Source of the DNA: Streptomyces sp. NRRL F-5727
GTDB lineage: Bacteria > Actinomycetota > Actinomycetes > Streptomycetales > Streptomycetaceae
Assembly: GCF_000719555.1 (NCBI RefSeq)
Contig: NZ_JOGX01000037.1
Span: forward strand, 25,706 to 89,705
DNA: 64,000 nucleotides
Reading direction: 5' to 3'
Below are positions 45,033 to 54,083 of the stretch, piece after piece. Under the pieces are notes generated by a model. It was not told the DNA's origin and ran no database searches. It saw only the letters and a program-made list of their open reading frames with translations. Position numbers and translations under genes: made by a program. How positions within the stretch are numbered: the first letter of the stretch is position 1; each line of letters opens with the position of its first letter.

Positions 45033-46673
45033 ATGCGCGGTGCCAAGAGCGCCAAGTGGGTAACGGGCGCGATCATCGTCGCCCTGGCTGCGACCGCCTG
45101 TGGCGGGGGCAAGAGCGAAGGCGGCAACGACGCCAAGGGCAAGGTCGACCCGAACGGCATCTTCTCGATCGAGGTCGGCGAGCCGGAGAAGCCGCTGCTG
45201 ACCGGTGACACCATGGAGTCCAACGGCTCCATCGTCATGGCCGGCCTGTTCTCGACCCTGGTCGACTACAAGGCCGACGGCTCGCTCGAGATGATCAACG
45301 CCGAGTCGGTCACCACCACCGACTCGAAGCTGTGGACCGTCAAGCTCAAGAAGGGCTGGAAGTTCCACGACGGCACCCCGGTCACCGCGAAGTCCTTCGT
45401 GGACGCGTGGAACTGGAACGCCAACGTCGAGAACGCCCAGGGCCTCGCCTCCTGGTACGCCGACATCAAGGGCTTCGAGAAGGTCCACCCGGAGGCGGAG
45501 GGCGCCAAGCCCACCTCCAAGACCCTGGACGGCCTGAAGGTCCTCGACGAGAACACCTTCACCATCGAGCTCGCGAAGCCGGTTCCGTACTTCGCCCACA
45601 AGCTCGCCTACATCTCCTTCGCCCCGCTCCCGGAGTCCTTCTTCAAGGACCCGGAGGCCGCCGGCCAGAAGCCGGTCGGCAACGGTCCCTACAAGTTCAA
45701 GAGCTGGGACCACAAGAAGCAGATCGAGATCGTCCGTTACGACGACTACACCGGTCCGAACAAGGCGAAGAACGGCGGTGTGGTCTTCAAGAACTACACC
45801 ACCCTCGAGGCCGCGTACGAGGACCTGAAGTCGGGCAACGTCGACGTCCTGCGTCAGCTCGCCCCGAAGGACCTGCCGGTCTACCGCTCGGACCTCGGCG
45901 ACCGCGCCGTGGACCAGGCGTACTCCGCGATCCAGACGGTCGCCGTCGCCTTCTACGCCGACCAGTGGAAGAAGCCGAAGCAGGTCGACCCGAAGGTCAT
46001 CCAGGGCCTGTCGATGGCCATCGACCGCGCCACGATCACCAAGACGGTGCTCAACGGCACCCGCGAGCCCGCCACCGGCTGGGTCGCCCAGGGCGTGCTC
46101 GGCTACCAGCCGAACGCGGTCGACGTCACCAAGTTCGACCCCGCCAAGGCCAAGGAGCTCATCAAGGCCGGCGGCGGCGTCCCGAACAACAAGATCTCCA
46201 TCCAGTACAACGCCGACGGCGGTCACAAGGAGTGGGTGGAGGCTGTCTGCAACTCCATCACCCAGGCCACCAACGTCGAGTGCGTCGGCGACGGCAAGCC
46301 GGACTTCCAGGCCGACCTCCAGGCTCGTAAGAACCAGCAGGTCAAGTCCCTGTACCGCTCCGGCTGGGTGCTCGACTACCCGGTGAACGCCAACTTCATC
46401 TCGGACCTGTTCCGCACGGGTGCGGGCGGCAACCAGGGCGGCTTCTCCAACAAGGAGCTGGACGCCAAGATCGCCAAGGCCGACTCCGCCAAGACCCTCG
46501 AGGAGTCGGTGAAGGAGTACCAGGCGATCGAGAAGGACCTGGTGAACTACATGCCGTCCATCCCGCTCTGGTACTACAAGGTCAACGCGGGCTACTCGGA
46601 GAACGTCTCCGGTGTGGCGTACGGCCAGGACGGCGACCCGATCCTGACCGGCGTCGAGGTCAAGCAGAAGTAA
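45033..46673 (+). CDS. Oligopeptide ABC transporter substrate-binding lipoprotein, cluster 1
   Basis: 546 aa from ATG at 45033, six bases after AGGAGG. Lipobox AATAC (C23). Family-5 SBP of the Opp/Dpp type: MESNGSIVMAGLFSTLVDYK, WTVKLKKGWKFHDGTPVTAKSFVDAWNW, FAPLPESFF, KPVGNGPYKFKSW, AVCNSITQATNVECVG, SIPLWYY. It captures extracellular peptides for the permease encoded next. Its first 30 residues closely resemble those of the second cluster's SBP, showing recent common origin. A hairpin separates it from the permease genes and may give it higher expression. Confidence 0.92.
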   Translation: MRGAKSAKWVTGAIIVALAATACGGGKSEGGNDAKGKVDPNGIFSIEVGEPEKPLLTGDTMESNGSIVMAGLFSTLVDYKADGSLEMINAESVTTTDSKLWTVKLKKGWKFHDGTPVTAKSFVDAWNWNANVENAQGLASWYADIKGFEKVHPEAEGAKPTSKTLDGLKVLDENTFTIELAKPVPYFAHKLAYISFAPLPESFFKDPEAAGQKPVGNGPYKFKSWDHKKQIEIVRYDDYTGPNKAKNGGVVFKNYTTLEAAYEDLKSGNVDVLRQLAPKDLPVYRSDLGDRAVDQAYSAIQTVAVAFYADQWKKPKQVDPKVIQGLSMAIDRATITKTVLNGTREPATGWVAQGVLGYQPNAVDVTKFDPAKAKELIKAGGGVPNNKISIQYNADGGHKEWVEAVCNSITQATNVECVGDGKPDFQADLQARKNQQVKSLYRSGWVLDYPVNANFISDLFRTGAGGNQGGFSNKELDAKIAKADSAKTLEESVKEYQAIEKDLVNYMPSIPLWYYKVNAGYSENVSGVAYGQDGDPILTGVEVKQK

Positions 46674-46700
46674 TCACCCGAGCGTAGTCCGCATGCCGTC

Positions 46701-46729
46701 ACGGGACTTGACGGATCGTCAAGTCCCGT
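46701..46729 (+). terminator. Attenuator-like hairpin between SBP and permease genes
   Basis: ACGGGACTTGACG-gat-CGTCAAGTCCCGT, perfect 13-bp arms, 28 bp past the SBP stop, followed by TTA. It could stop part of the transcripts or protect the SBP mRNA 3' end. Confidence 0.75.
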
Positions 46730-46847
46730 TACGGTGCCTTACGCAGTGGCTGGGGGGCCCTTCCGTGGCATCACGCTGTCCGAAAGCGGGCAGCCATGCC
46801 GGGGGAGGGCCCGTCGGCTGCGGCCGTCACATCTCAACGGAGGCATG

Positions 46848-47780
46848 ATGGGGCGCTATGTCGCACGACGACTGCTCCAGATGATCCCGGTCTTCTTCGG
46901 GACAACCCTGCTGATCTTCCTCATGGTCTACAGCCTGCCCGGCGACCCCGTGGCCGGTCTGTTCGGCGACAAGGGCGCGAGCCCGTCGACCATCGAGGCG
47001 ATCAGGCACAAGCTCGGTCTCGACCAGCCACTGTGGAAGCAGTACTGGGACTACATGACCGGCATCATCCTGCACTTCGACTTCGGGACGCAGATCCGCA
47101 ACGATCGCCCCGTGACCGAGGTGCTGGGCGACGCGTTCCCCGTCACCATCCAACTGGCGGCCATGGCCTTCGCGTTCGAGCTCATCTTCGGCATCGGCCT
47201 CGGCATCATCGCCGGCCTCCGTGCCGGCCGGCTCGCCGACAACGCGATCCTGATCTTCACGCTGCTGATCATCTCGATCCCGGTCTTCGTGCTCGGCTTC
47301 ATCATCAAGATGGTGTTCGCCTTCCAGCTCGAATGGATCCAGCCGAACGTCAGCAACGACCAGTTGTTCTCCGAGATGATCGCCCCAGCCATCGTCCTCG
47401 GTGGCCTCTCGCTTGCCTATGTGGCGCGGCTCACCCGCACCTCGATGGCCGAGAACCTGCGGGCCGACTACATGCGCACGGCCGTCGCCAAGGGCCTGCC
47501 GAAGCGTCGCATCATCGGCGTCCACCTGATGCGCAACTCGATGATCCCGGTCGTCACCTTCCTCGGCACCGACATCGGCGCCCTCATGGGCGGCGCGGTC
47601 GTCACCGAGGGCCTCTTCAACGTCAAGGGTGTCGGTGGTCTGATCTACGAGTCGATCACCCGCCGCGAGGGCTCCACCCTCGTCGGCCTCGTCACCGTGC
47701 TGGTGGTCGTCTACCTCGTCACCAGCCTGCTCATCGACCTGCTGTACGCGGTCCTGGACCCGAGGATCCGGTATGCCTGA
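46848..47780 (+). CDS. Peptide ABC transporter permease (DppB-type), cluster 1
   Basis: 310 aa from the second of two adjacent ATGs, with GGAGG upstream. DppB/OppB family: N-terminal MGRYVARRLLQMIPVFFGTTLLIFLMVYSLPGDP, six membrane segments, and the EAA loop RADYMRTAVAKGLPKRRIIGVHLMRNSMIPVVTF, which docks the ATPase. It pairs with the DppC-type permease, whose ATG overlaps its stop by 8 bp. Confidence 0.93.
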   Translation: MGRYVARRLLQMIPVFFGTTLLIFLMVYSLPGDPVAGLFGDKGASPSTIEAIRHKLGLDQPLWKQYWDYMTGIILHFDFGTQIRNDRPVTEVLGDAFPVTIQLAAMAFAFELIFGIGLGIIAGLRAGRLADNAILIFTLLIISIPVFVLGFIIKMVFAFQLEWIQPNVSNDQLFSEMIAPAIVLGGLSLAYVARLTRTSMAENLRADYMRTAVAKGLPKRRIIGVHLMRNSMIPVVTFLGTDIGALMGGAVVTEGLFNVKGVGGLIYESITRREGSTLVGLVTVLVVVYLVTSLLIDLLYAVLDPRIRYA

Positions 47781-48720
47781 CGTGACCAAGACCGCGACCG
47801 CGGACGCCGTCGCCACCCCCTCGGTGGACGCGCCCGCGCCCCAGGCCAAGCACGAGAAGCCCCGCTCGCTGTGGGGCGACGCCTGGCGCGACCTGCGCCG
47901 CAACCCGTACTTCCTCGTGTCGTCGGTGCTCATCTTCTTCCTGCTGCTCATCGCGGCGTTCCCGGGGATGTTCACCAGCGCCTCGCCCACCACGGGCGAC
48001 CTGGTGAAGCACTACGTCGGCAAGCCGGAGCTGACCAACATCGGCTCCGAGGGCTGGCTCGGCTACGACATCCAGGGCCGTTCCGTCTACGCCCGCCTGA
48101 TCTACGGCACCCGTGCCTCGGTCATCGTCGGCATCCTGGTCACCCTGATCGTCACCCTCGTCGGCGGCGCCATGGGCATGATCGCCGGCTACTTCGGCGG
48201 CTGGATCGACGCGCTCCTCTCCCGGATCACCGACATCTTCTTCGGCATCCCCTTCCTGCTCGGCGCCATGGTCGTCCTGCAGGCGTTCACCGACCGCACC
48301 ATCATGGTCGTCGTCTTCGCCCTCGCCTTCCTCGGCTGGACGCAGATGGCCCGCGTCATGCGCGGCGCCGTGATCACGGTCAAGCAGGCCGACTACGTCC
48401 ACGCCGCCAAGGCCCTCGGCGCCGGCACCAGCCGGATCCTGTTCCGGCACATCCTGCCGAACGCCATGGCCCCGGTGATCGTCGTCGCCACCATCGCGCT
48501 CGGCGGCTACATCTCGGCCGAGGCGACCCTGTCCTACCTGGGTCTCGGCTTCGCGTCCCCGACCGTCTCGTGGGGTCTCGACATCTCCGCCGGTGTTCAG
48601 GCGATCCGGACGTCGCAGCACATCCTGCTGTACCCGTCGATCATGCTGAGCCTCACCGTCCTGGCGTTCATCATGCTCGGCGAAGCCGTTCGCAACGCCC
48701 TCGACCCCAAGCTGCGCTGA
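47773..48720 (+). CDS. Peptide ABC transporter permease (DppC-type), cluster 1
   Basis: 315 aa. A cytoplasmic N-terminal arm (1-45, ending LWGDAWRDLRRNPYFLVSSVL) leads into six membrane segments. The EAA loop is KQADYVHAAKALGAGTSRILFRHILPNAMAPVIV, and YISAEATLSYLGLGFASPTVSWG is the typical C-terminal half. Start overlaps the upstream permease stop (8 bp), so the two subunits are translationally coupled. Confidence 0.93.
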   Translation: MPDVTKTATADAVATPSVDAPAPQAKHEKPRSLWGDAWRDLRRNPYFLVSSVLIFFLLLIAAFPGMFTSASPTTGDLVKHYVGKPELTNIGSEGWLGYDIQGRSVYARLIYGTRASVIVGILVTLIVTLVGGAMGMIAGYFGGWIDALLSRITDIFFGIPFLLGAMVVLQAFTDRTIMVVVFALAFLGWTQMARVMRGAVITVKQADYVHAAKALGAGTSRILFRHILPNAMAPVIVVATIALGGYISAEATLSYLGLGFASPTVSWGLDISAGVQAIRTSQHILLYPSIMLSLTVLAFIMLGEAVRNALDPKLR

Positions 48721-48734
48721 GGAGGGCGTAAACC

Positions 48735-49793
48735 GTGAGCACCATGAACAAGACCGCGTCCGTCCCGGCGCCGCGCGAGAGCGGCGAGCACAACGGACCG
48801 CTGCTCGAAGTCAAGGACCTGCACGTCGAGTTCCACACCCGTGACGGTGTGGCCAAGGCGGTCAACGGCGTCAACTACTCGGTGGACGCCGGCGAGACCC
48901 TCGCCGTCCTCGGCGAGTCCGGCTCCGGCAAGTCCGTCACCGCCCAGGCCATCATGGGCATCCTCGACATGCCGCCCGGCAAGATCCCGCAGGGCGAGAT
49001 CCTGTTCCGCGGCCAGGACATGCTCAAGATGTCCGACGAGGAGCGCCGGAAGATCCGCGGCCGCAAGATCGCCATGATCTTCCAGGACGCGCTCTCCTCG
49101 CTGAACCCGGTCCTCTCCGTCGGCTACCAGCTCGGCGAGATGTTCCGCGTCCACCAGGGCCTGTCCAAGAAGGACGCCAAGGTCAAGGCCATCGAACTGA
49201 TGGACAAGGTCAAGATCCCCGCCGCCAAGGCGCGGGTCAGCGACTACCCCCACATGTTCTCCGGCGGTATGCGCCAGCGCATCATGATCGCCATGGCGCT
49301 CGCCCTGGAGCCCGACCTGATCATCGCCGACGAGCCGACCACGGCTCTCGACGTGACGGTCCAGGCCCAGGTCATGGACCTCCTCGCGGAGCTCCAGCGC
49401 GAGTACAACATGGGTCTGATCCTGATCACCCACGACCTCGGCGTCGTCGCCGACGTCGCGGACAAGATCGCCGTGATGTACGCCGGCCGGATCGTCGAGC
49501 AGGCGCCCGTGCACGAGCTGTACGCCCGCCCGGCGCACCCCTACACCCGCGGTCTCCTCGACTCGATCCCGCGCCTGGACCAGAAGGGCCAGGAGCTCTA
49601 CGCGATCAAGGGCCTCCCGCCGAACCTGCTCAAGGTCCCGACGGGCTGCGCCTTCAACCCGCGCTGCCCCAAGGCCACCGACCTCTGCCGTACGGAGATC
49701 CCGGCCCTGGTGCCGGTCACCGAGCAGGACGGCGCGGATCTGCCGGGCCGCAAGAGCGCCTGCCACTTCTGGAAGGAGACGATCCATGGCTGA
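48735..49793 (+). CDS. Peptide ABC transporter ATPase (DppD-type), cluster 1
   Basis: 352 aa from GTG. Walker A GESGSGKS, Q-loop FQDALSSLNPVLSVG, signature SGGMRQRIMIA, Walker B LIIADEPTTALDVT, H-loop ITHDLGVVAD. The C-terminal oligopeptide extension with LPPNLLKVPTGCAFNPRCPKATDLC carries the cysteines that bind an Fe-S cluster in Dpp/Opp ATPases. It starts 14 bp after the DppC-type gene and overlaps the next ATPase by 8 bp. Confidence 0.94.
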   Translation: MSTMNKTASVPAPRESGEHNGPLLEVKDLHVEFHTRDGVAKAVNGVNYSVDAGETLAVLGESGSGKSVTAQAIMGILDMPPGKIPQGEILFRGQDMLKMSDEERRKIRGRKIAMIFQDALSSLNPVLSVGYQLGEMFRVHQGLSKKDAKVKAIELMDKVKIPAAKARVSDYPHMFSGGMRQRIMIAMALALEPDLIIADEPTTALDVTVQAQVMDLLAELQREYNMGLILITHDLGVVADVADKIAVMYAGRIVEQAPVHELYARPAHPYTRGLLDSIPRLDQKGQELYAIKGLPPNLLKVPTGCAFNPRCPKATDLCRTEIPALVPVTEQDGADLPGRKSACHFWKETIHG

Positions 49794-50874
49794 CCTCAGC
49801 AAGAACGACGAGGCCGTGGCCGCGGCGCTCGACGCCCCCGTCGAGCGCGGCGAGCCGATCCTCCAGGTGCGCAACCTGCAGAAGCACTTCCCGCTGACGC
49901 AGGGCATCCTCTTCAAGAAGCAGGTCGGCGCGGTCAAGGCCGTGGACGGGGTCTCCTTCGACCTCTACCAGGGCGAGACCCTCGGCATCGTGGGCGAGTC
50001 CGGCTGCGGCAAGTCCACGGTCGCCAAGCTCCTGATGAACCTGGAGCGGGCCACCGCGGGCGAGGTCTTCTACAAGGGCCAGGACATCACCAAGCTGTCC
50101 GGCCGCGCGCTGAAGGCCGTCCGCCGCAACATCCAGATGGTGTTCCAGGACCCGTACACCTCGCTGAACCCGCGCATGACGGTCGGCGACATCATCGGCG
50201 AGACCTTCGACATCCACCCCGAGGTGGCCCCGAAGGGCGACCGGCGCCGCAAGGTGCAGGAGCTCCTCGACGTCGTCGGTCTCAACCCGGAGTACATCAA
50301 CCGGTACCCGCACCAGTTCTCCGGCGGTCAGCGCCAGCGCATCGGCATCGCCCGCGGCCTCGCGCTCAACCCGGAGATCATCATCTGCGACGAGCCGGTC
50401 TCGGCCCTGGACGTCTCCGTCCAGGCGCAGGTCATCAACCTGATGGAGAAGCTCCAGGACGAGTTCAACCTGTCCTACATCTTCATCGCGCACGACCTGT
50501 CGATCGTCCGGCACATCTCGGACCGCGTGGGCGTCATGTACCTCGGCAAGCTCGCCGAGATCGGTACGGACGAGGAGATCTACGACCACCCCACGCACCC
50601 GTACACCCAGGCGCTGCTCTCCGCGGTGCCGGTGCCGGACCCGCAGGCCCGCGCCAACCGTGACCGCATCATCCTCACGGGCGACGTGCCCTCGCCGGCG
50701 AACCCGCCGTCGGGCTGCCGCTTCCGCACCCGGTGCTGGAAGGCCCAGGAGAAGTGCGCCACGGAGCAGCCGGTGCTCGCGATCCCGGAGCACTTCCGCG
50801 GCCTGGACACCCCGGCGGCCCACGAGTCGGCGTGCCACTTCGCCGAGGAGCGGGACGTCGTCCACGCGGGCTGA
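49786..50874 (+). CDS. Peptide ABC transporter ATPase (DppF-type), cluster 1
   Basis: 362 aa. Walker [24 protein letters not shown], signature [11 protein letters not shown], Walker [37 protein letters not shown]. The C-terminal extension has [15 protein letters not shown]. As the second, non-identical ATPase it completes the heterodimer with the DppD-type subunit. Last gene of the operon, followed by a terminator. Confidence 0.94.
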   Translation: MADLSKNDEAVAAALDAPVERGEPILQVRNLQKHFPLTQGILFKKQVGAVKAVDGVSFDLYQGETLGIVGESGCGKSTVAKLLMNLERATAGEVFYKGQDITKLSGRALKAVRRNIQMVFQDPYTSLNPRMTVGDIIGETFDIHPEVAPKGDRRRKVQELLDVVGLNPEYINRYPHQFSGGQRQRIGIARGLALNPEIIICDEPVSALDVSVQAQVINLMEKLQDEFNLSYIFIAHDLSIVRHISDRVGVMYLGKLAEIGTDEEIYDHPTHPYTQALLSAVPVPDPQARANRDRIILTGDVPSPANPPSGCRFRTRCWKAQEKCATEQPVLAIPEHFRGLDTPAAHESACHFAEERDVVHAG

Positions 50875-50898
50875 CCGACCGTGACGGTCTGAAGGACC

Positions 50899-50937
50899 AG
50901 GGCCCCTCGCACCCCCGCCGGGTGTGAGGGGCCCTTT
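50899..50937 (+). terminator. Terminator of peptide-ABC operon 1
   Basis: 16-bp arms beginning AGGGCCCCTCGC, with one G-T type mismatch, 5-base loop, followed by TTT. Confidence 0.85.
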
Positions 50938-51342
50938 CCGTCGTACGGGGTGTCCCGCCGCGTCCCGCACGGAGGACGGCGTCCCACGGGACGGCCCGCC
51001 GGCCGTCCCGTTCCCGTCCCGCGTCCCGGAGCCCGTCCCGTGAGGCCGACGGGACGCCACCCCCGTCCGGTTCTCCTCGCCTCGCCCACCGACGACACAC
51101 CGCCCCCACCGCGTCCGCCCCGGCACGGGTCCCGGCCCCCGGGACGCCGGGAAGGCGCGGCGGGACTGGCAACGTGTGCCGCGGCGCAGCCACCGGGCTG
51201 CCCGCCGCCCACCACGCCAGGTGGGCAGCATCCCCCGGCACCACGAGCAGGAGTGCTCCCCGGAGCCGCCGGTGCAGCCGTGACCCGTCGTGTCCGGGGG
51301 CGGCGCCTCCCCGAACGGTCGTCATGAAGATGCGACCCTGCC

Positions 51343-51388
51343 CCGATTGAGGTGATATTGGGCCCTAAGTCACGCTTAGGACAATCGG
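51343..51388 (+). promoter_or_regulatory. Nested inverted repeats just before the second SBP gene
   Basis: Outer arms CCGATTG (51343-51349) and CAATCGG (51382-51388) enclose inner arms CCTAAG (51364-51369) and CTTAGG (51375-51380). The outer right arm runs directly into the ribosome site GGGAGG. It could fold in the RNA leader and affect translation, or be an operator pair. Confidence 0.5.
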
Positions 51389-51398
51389 GAGGCACTCC

Positions 51399-53027
51399 AT
51401 GCGCGGAGCCACGCACGCCAAGTGGGCCGCACTGGCCACCGCCGTCGCCCTCGCGGCGACCGCCTGCGGCGGCGGTGACGACAGTGGCGGCGGCGGAGGG
51501 GCCGACGGCATCGTGAGCTCCTCCTGGGGAGATCCGCAGAACCCGCTGGAGCCGGCGAACACCAACGAGGTCCAGGGCGGCAAGGTCCTGTCGATGATCT
51601 TCCGCGGTCTCAAGGAGTACGACCCGAAGACCGGCGAGGCCAAGGACATGCTGGCCGAGAAGATCGAGACGACCGACTCGACCAACTTCACCATCACCGT
51701 CAAGGACGGCTGGACCTTCTCCAACGGCGAGAAGGTCACCGCCCAGTCCTTCGTGGACGCCTGGAACTACGGCGCGAACCTGAAGAACAACCAGAAGAAC
51801 GCCTTCTTCTTCGGCCAGATCGAGGGCTACGACCAGGTCCACCCCGAGAAGGGCGAGCCCACCGCCGAGACCATGTCCGGCCTCAAGGTCACCTCTCCCC
51901 AGACCTTCACGGTCAAGCTCACCCAGAAGTTCTCGACCTGGCCCGACACCCTCGGCTACGCGGCCTTCGCGCCGCTCCCGCAGTCCTTCTTCGACGACCA
52001 CGCCGGCTGGCTGGCGAAGCCCGTCGGCAACGGCCCGTACACCATCTCCTCGTACGCCAAGGGCTCCCAGATGGAGCTCAAGCGCTGGGACGACTACCCC
52101 GGCGAGGACAAGGCCAAGAACGGCGGCATCACCCTCAAGGTCTACACGGACAACAACACCGCGTACACCGACCTGATCGCCGGCAACCTCGACCTCGTCG
52201 ACGACGTCCCCGCCGCCCAGCTCAAGAACGTCTCCGCCGACCTCGGCGACCGGTACATCAACACCCCGGCCGGCATCATCCAGACCCTCTCCTTCCCCTT
52301 CTACGACCCCGCGTGGAACAAGCCGGGCCAGGAGAAGCTCCGCCAGGGCCTCTCGATGGCCATCGACCGCGAGCAGATCACCGAGACGATCTTCCAGAAG
52401 ACCCGGACCCCCGCCGTCGACTGGACCTCCCCGGTCCTCGGCGAGGAGGGCGGCTTCAAGGACGTCTGCGGCGACTTCTGCAGGTACGACGCCGCGCAGG
52501 CGAAGAAGCTGGTCGCCGAGGGCGGCGGCATCCCCGGCGGCACGATGAAGATCTCGTACAACGCCGACACCGGCTCCCACAAGGAGTGGGTGGACGCGGT
52601 CTGCAACTCCATCAACCGGGCCCTCGGCAACAACACGGCCTGCGTCGGCAACCCCATCGGCACCTTCGCCGACTACCGCAACCAGGTCACCACCCAGAAG
52701 ATGACCGGGCCCTTCCGGGCCGGCTGGCAGATGGACTACCCGCTCATCCAGAACTTCCTCCAGCCGCTGTACTACACCAACGCCTCGTCCAACGACGGCA
52801 AGTACACCAGCGAGGAGTTCGACAAGCTCGTGGACCAGGCCAACGCGGAGACCGACATCAGCAAGGCGGTCGGCATCTTCCAGCAGGCCGAGGAGGTGCT
52901 CCGCGACGACATGGGGGCCATCCCGCTCTGGTACCAGAACGGCAGCGCCGGCTACGCGGAGCGGGTGGAGAACGTCACCCTGAACCCCTTCAGCGTGCCG
53001 GTCTACAACCAGATCACCGTCAAGTGA
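51399..53027 (+). CDS. Oligopeptide ABC transporter substrate-binding lipoprotein, cluster 2 (BldKB-like)
   Basis: 542 aa. Lipobox AATAC (C23). Family-5 SBP: GIVSSSWGDPQNPLEPANTN, FTITVKDGWTFSNGEKVTAQSFVDAWNY, FAPLPQSFF, KPVGNGPYTISSY, AVCNSINRALGNNTACVG, AIPLWYQ. From memory its N-terminal half is close to S. coelicolor BldKB, the peptide-binding subunit needed for aerial growth; this needs a search. Its stop overlaps the stop of an opposite-strand lipoprotein gene by 8 bp, and two such genes cut it off from its permease genes. Confidence 0.9.
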   Translation: MRGATHAKWAALATAVALAATACGGGDDSGGGGGADGIVSSSWGDPQNPLEPANTNEVQGGKVLSMIFRGLKEYDPKTGEAKDMLAEKIETTDSTNFTITVKDGWTFSNGEKVTAQSFVDAWNYGANLKNNQKNAFFFGQIEGYDQVHPEKGEPTAETMSGLKVTSPQTFTVKLTQKFSTWPDTLGYAAFAPLPQSFFDDHAGWLAKPVGNGPYTISSYAKGSQMELKRWDDYPGEDKAKNGGITLKVYTDNNTAYTDLIAGNLDLVDDVPAAQLKNVSADLGDRYINTPAGIIQTLSFPFYDPAWNKPGQEKLRQGLSMAIDREQITETIFQKTRTPAVDWTSPVLGEEGGFKDVCGDFCRYDAAQAKKLVAEGGGIPGGTMKISYNADTGSHKEWVDAVCNSINRALGNNTACVGNPIGTFADYRNQVTTQKMTGPFRAGWQMDYPLIQNFLQPLYYTNASSNDGKYTSEEFDKLVDQANAETDISKAVGIFQQAEEVLRDDMGAIPLWYQNGSAGYAERVENVTLNPFSVPVYNQITVK

Positions 53028-53658
53028 GCCGGGCCGCGCTGTCCGCCGCGCAGCGCAGCTCCGCGGCCAGGCGCGCCGGTTCGCTGTCGGGGTTCCGCTC
53101 CGGTGGGGCGGCGCAGTCCACCAGGCCGACGGTGAGGGAGGCCGTGTCCCAGGTCAGGACGCGGCCGGCGCCCCGGACGCCCGGATCGCCGGCGCAGCGG
53201 TGGCGGAACGTGGCGGTCACGAAACGAAGTGCCGCGTAGGAAACGGGGCGGGCGGCGCCCTCGAAGCGGATGTCCGCGGGCCGGGCCGCCTCGGCGGTCC
53301 GCCGTCCCGGCTCGGCGAGCGGCGCTCGGATCGCCGAGCCGAGCGCGTCCATCACCACGTCGGCCGCGGGCGCACCGCCGCCGGCCGGAAGGGCGACCGT
53401 GGCGGTGCGGGGACGGTGGGGCGTCATGCCGGCGTGCAGCACGTCGCCCGGCGCGACGGAGGCGGGCCCGTCCAGCGCGACGAGATCCCAGTGACGGTCC
53501 ACGTCCCAGGTGAAGAGCGGAGCACAGCCGACCGACGGGTCGTCGGCCGGCCGTGGACGGAGGGCGGGAGCCAGGCACCCGGACGCGGCGCACGCCAGGA
53601 GGAGGGCCAGGGCGGTCAGCTGTCGCCCGCTCAGGTGACGCCGCCGTTGTCGACGCAC
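53020..53658 (-). CDS. Lipoprotein of unknown function inside peptide-ABC cluster 2
   Basis: 212 aa from GTG at 53658, with GAAGGG upstream. The N-terminus VRRQRRRHLSGRQLTALALLLACAASGC ends in a lipobox ASGC (C28). The mature part contains CAPLFTWDVDRHWDLVALDGPASVAPGD and YAALRFVTATFRHRCAGDPG and later VGLVDCAAPP; it has several Cys and no family I recognise. The start lies inside the 3' end of the upstream secreted-protein gene (28-bp overlap), so the pair is translationally coupled. Confidence 0.7.
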   Translation of the reverse strand: MRRQRRRHLSGRQLTALALLLACAASGCLAPALRPRPADDPSVGCAPLFTWDVDRHWDLVALDGPASVAPGDVLHAGMTPHRPRTATVALPAGGGAPAADVVMDALGSAIRAPLAEPGRRTAEAARPADIRFEGAARPVSYAALRFVTATFRHRCAGDPGVRGAGRVLTWDTASLTVGLVDCAAPPERNPDSEPARLAAELRCAADSAARLT

Positions 53659-54083
53659 GCGCCCTTCGACGGCTGCCAGAAGGTCACCTCCAGCTGCACC
53701 TTCTGCCCGCGCGGCTGGTCGAACCGGTAGGTGTGGTCGGCCATGCCCTTCTCCAGGTTCCAGTGCCAGGTCAGGACGATGCGGTTTCCGGAGTAGAAGC
53801 GGCCGTAGTAGTCCGTCGTCTCGTCGCTGCGGTTCCACTGCCTGATGCGCTGGTCCGCGGCGGTGAAGCTCATCCCCACCCGCTCGCCGTTGTCCGGATC
53901 GGTGAAGGTGACCTGCGAGTCACGGCTCCCGTGCCCCCGGGGGCTGGCGCTGCTTCCGTGGCTGCACCGCCAGGGATCGCCGTCCTCCGCGGGGCGCGCG
54001 GAGGACGGCGACGCCGCCAGGAGTGGGGCGACCGCCAGCAGCGCGGCGAGGCACGGCAGCGCCCTGCGAAGAGCTCTCGTCAT
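53631..54083 (-). CDS. Small secreted protein of unknown function inside peptide-ABC cluster 2
   Basis: 150 aa. Signal peptide (about 1-29, ending SPSSARP). The mature part WRCSHGSSASPRGHGSRDSQVTFTDPDNGERVGMSFTAADQRIRQWNRSDETTDYYGRFYSGNRIVLTWHWN looks like a compact beta-rich domain with two cysteines (WRCSHG and KGACVD) likely paired. No family recognised. First gene of a two-gene minus-strand unit with the lipoprotein, divergent from the permease genes. Confidence 0.75.
   Translation of the reverse strand: MTRALRRALPCLAALLAVAPLLAASPSSARPAEDGDPWRCSHGSSASPRGHGSRDSQVTFTDPDNGERVGMSFTAADQRIRQWNRSDETTDYYGRFYSGNRIVLTWHWNLEKGMADHTYRFDQPRGQKVQLEVTFWQPSKGACVDNGGVT

Larger units (their letters stand above)
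50875..51398. other. 524-bp region between the two peptide-ABC clusters
   Basis: It holds the operon terminator (50899-50935) and, at 50950-51060, a stretch very rich in GTCCCG/CGGGAC words (about ten), which lets low-complexity frames stay open without looking like genes. The last 60 bp form the structured leader of the second binding-protein gene (51343-51388). No gene is supported. Confidence 0.6.

Noticed and set aside
50950..51327. A 125-codon plus-strand frame in the spacer between the ABC clusters
   Set aside because: Pro/Arg/Gly low complexity driven by GTCCCG words, no ribosome site and no recognisable domain.
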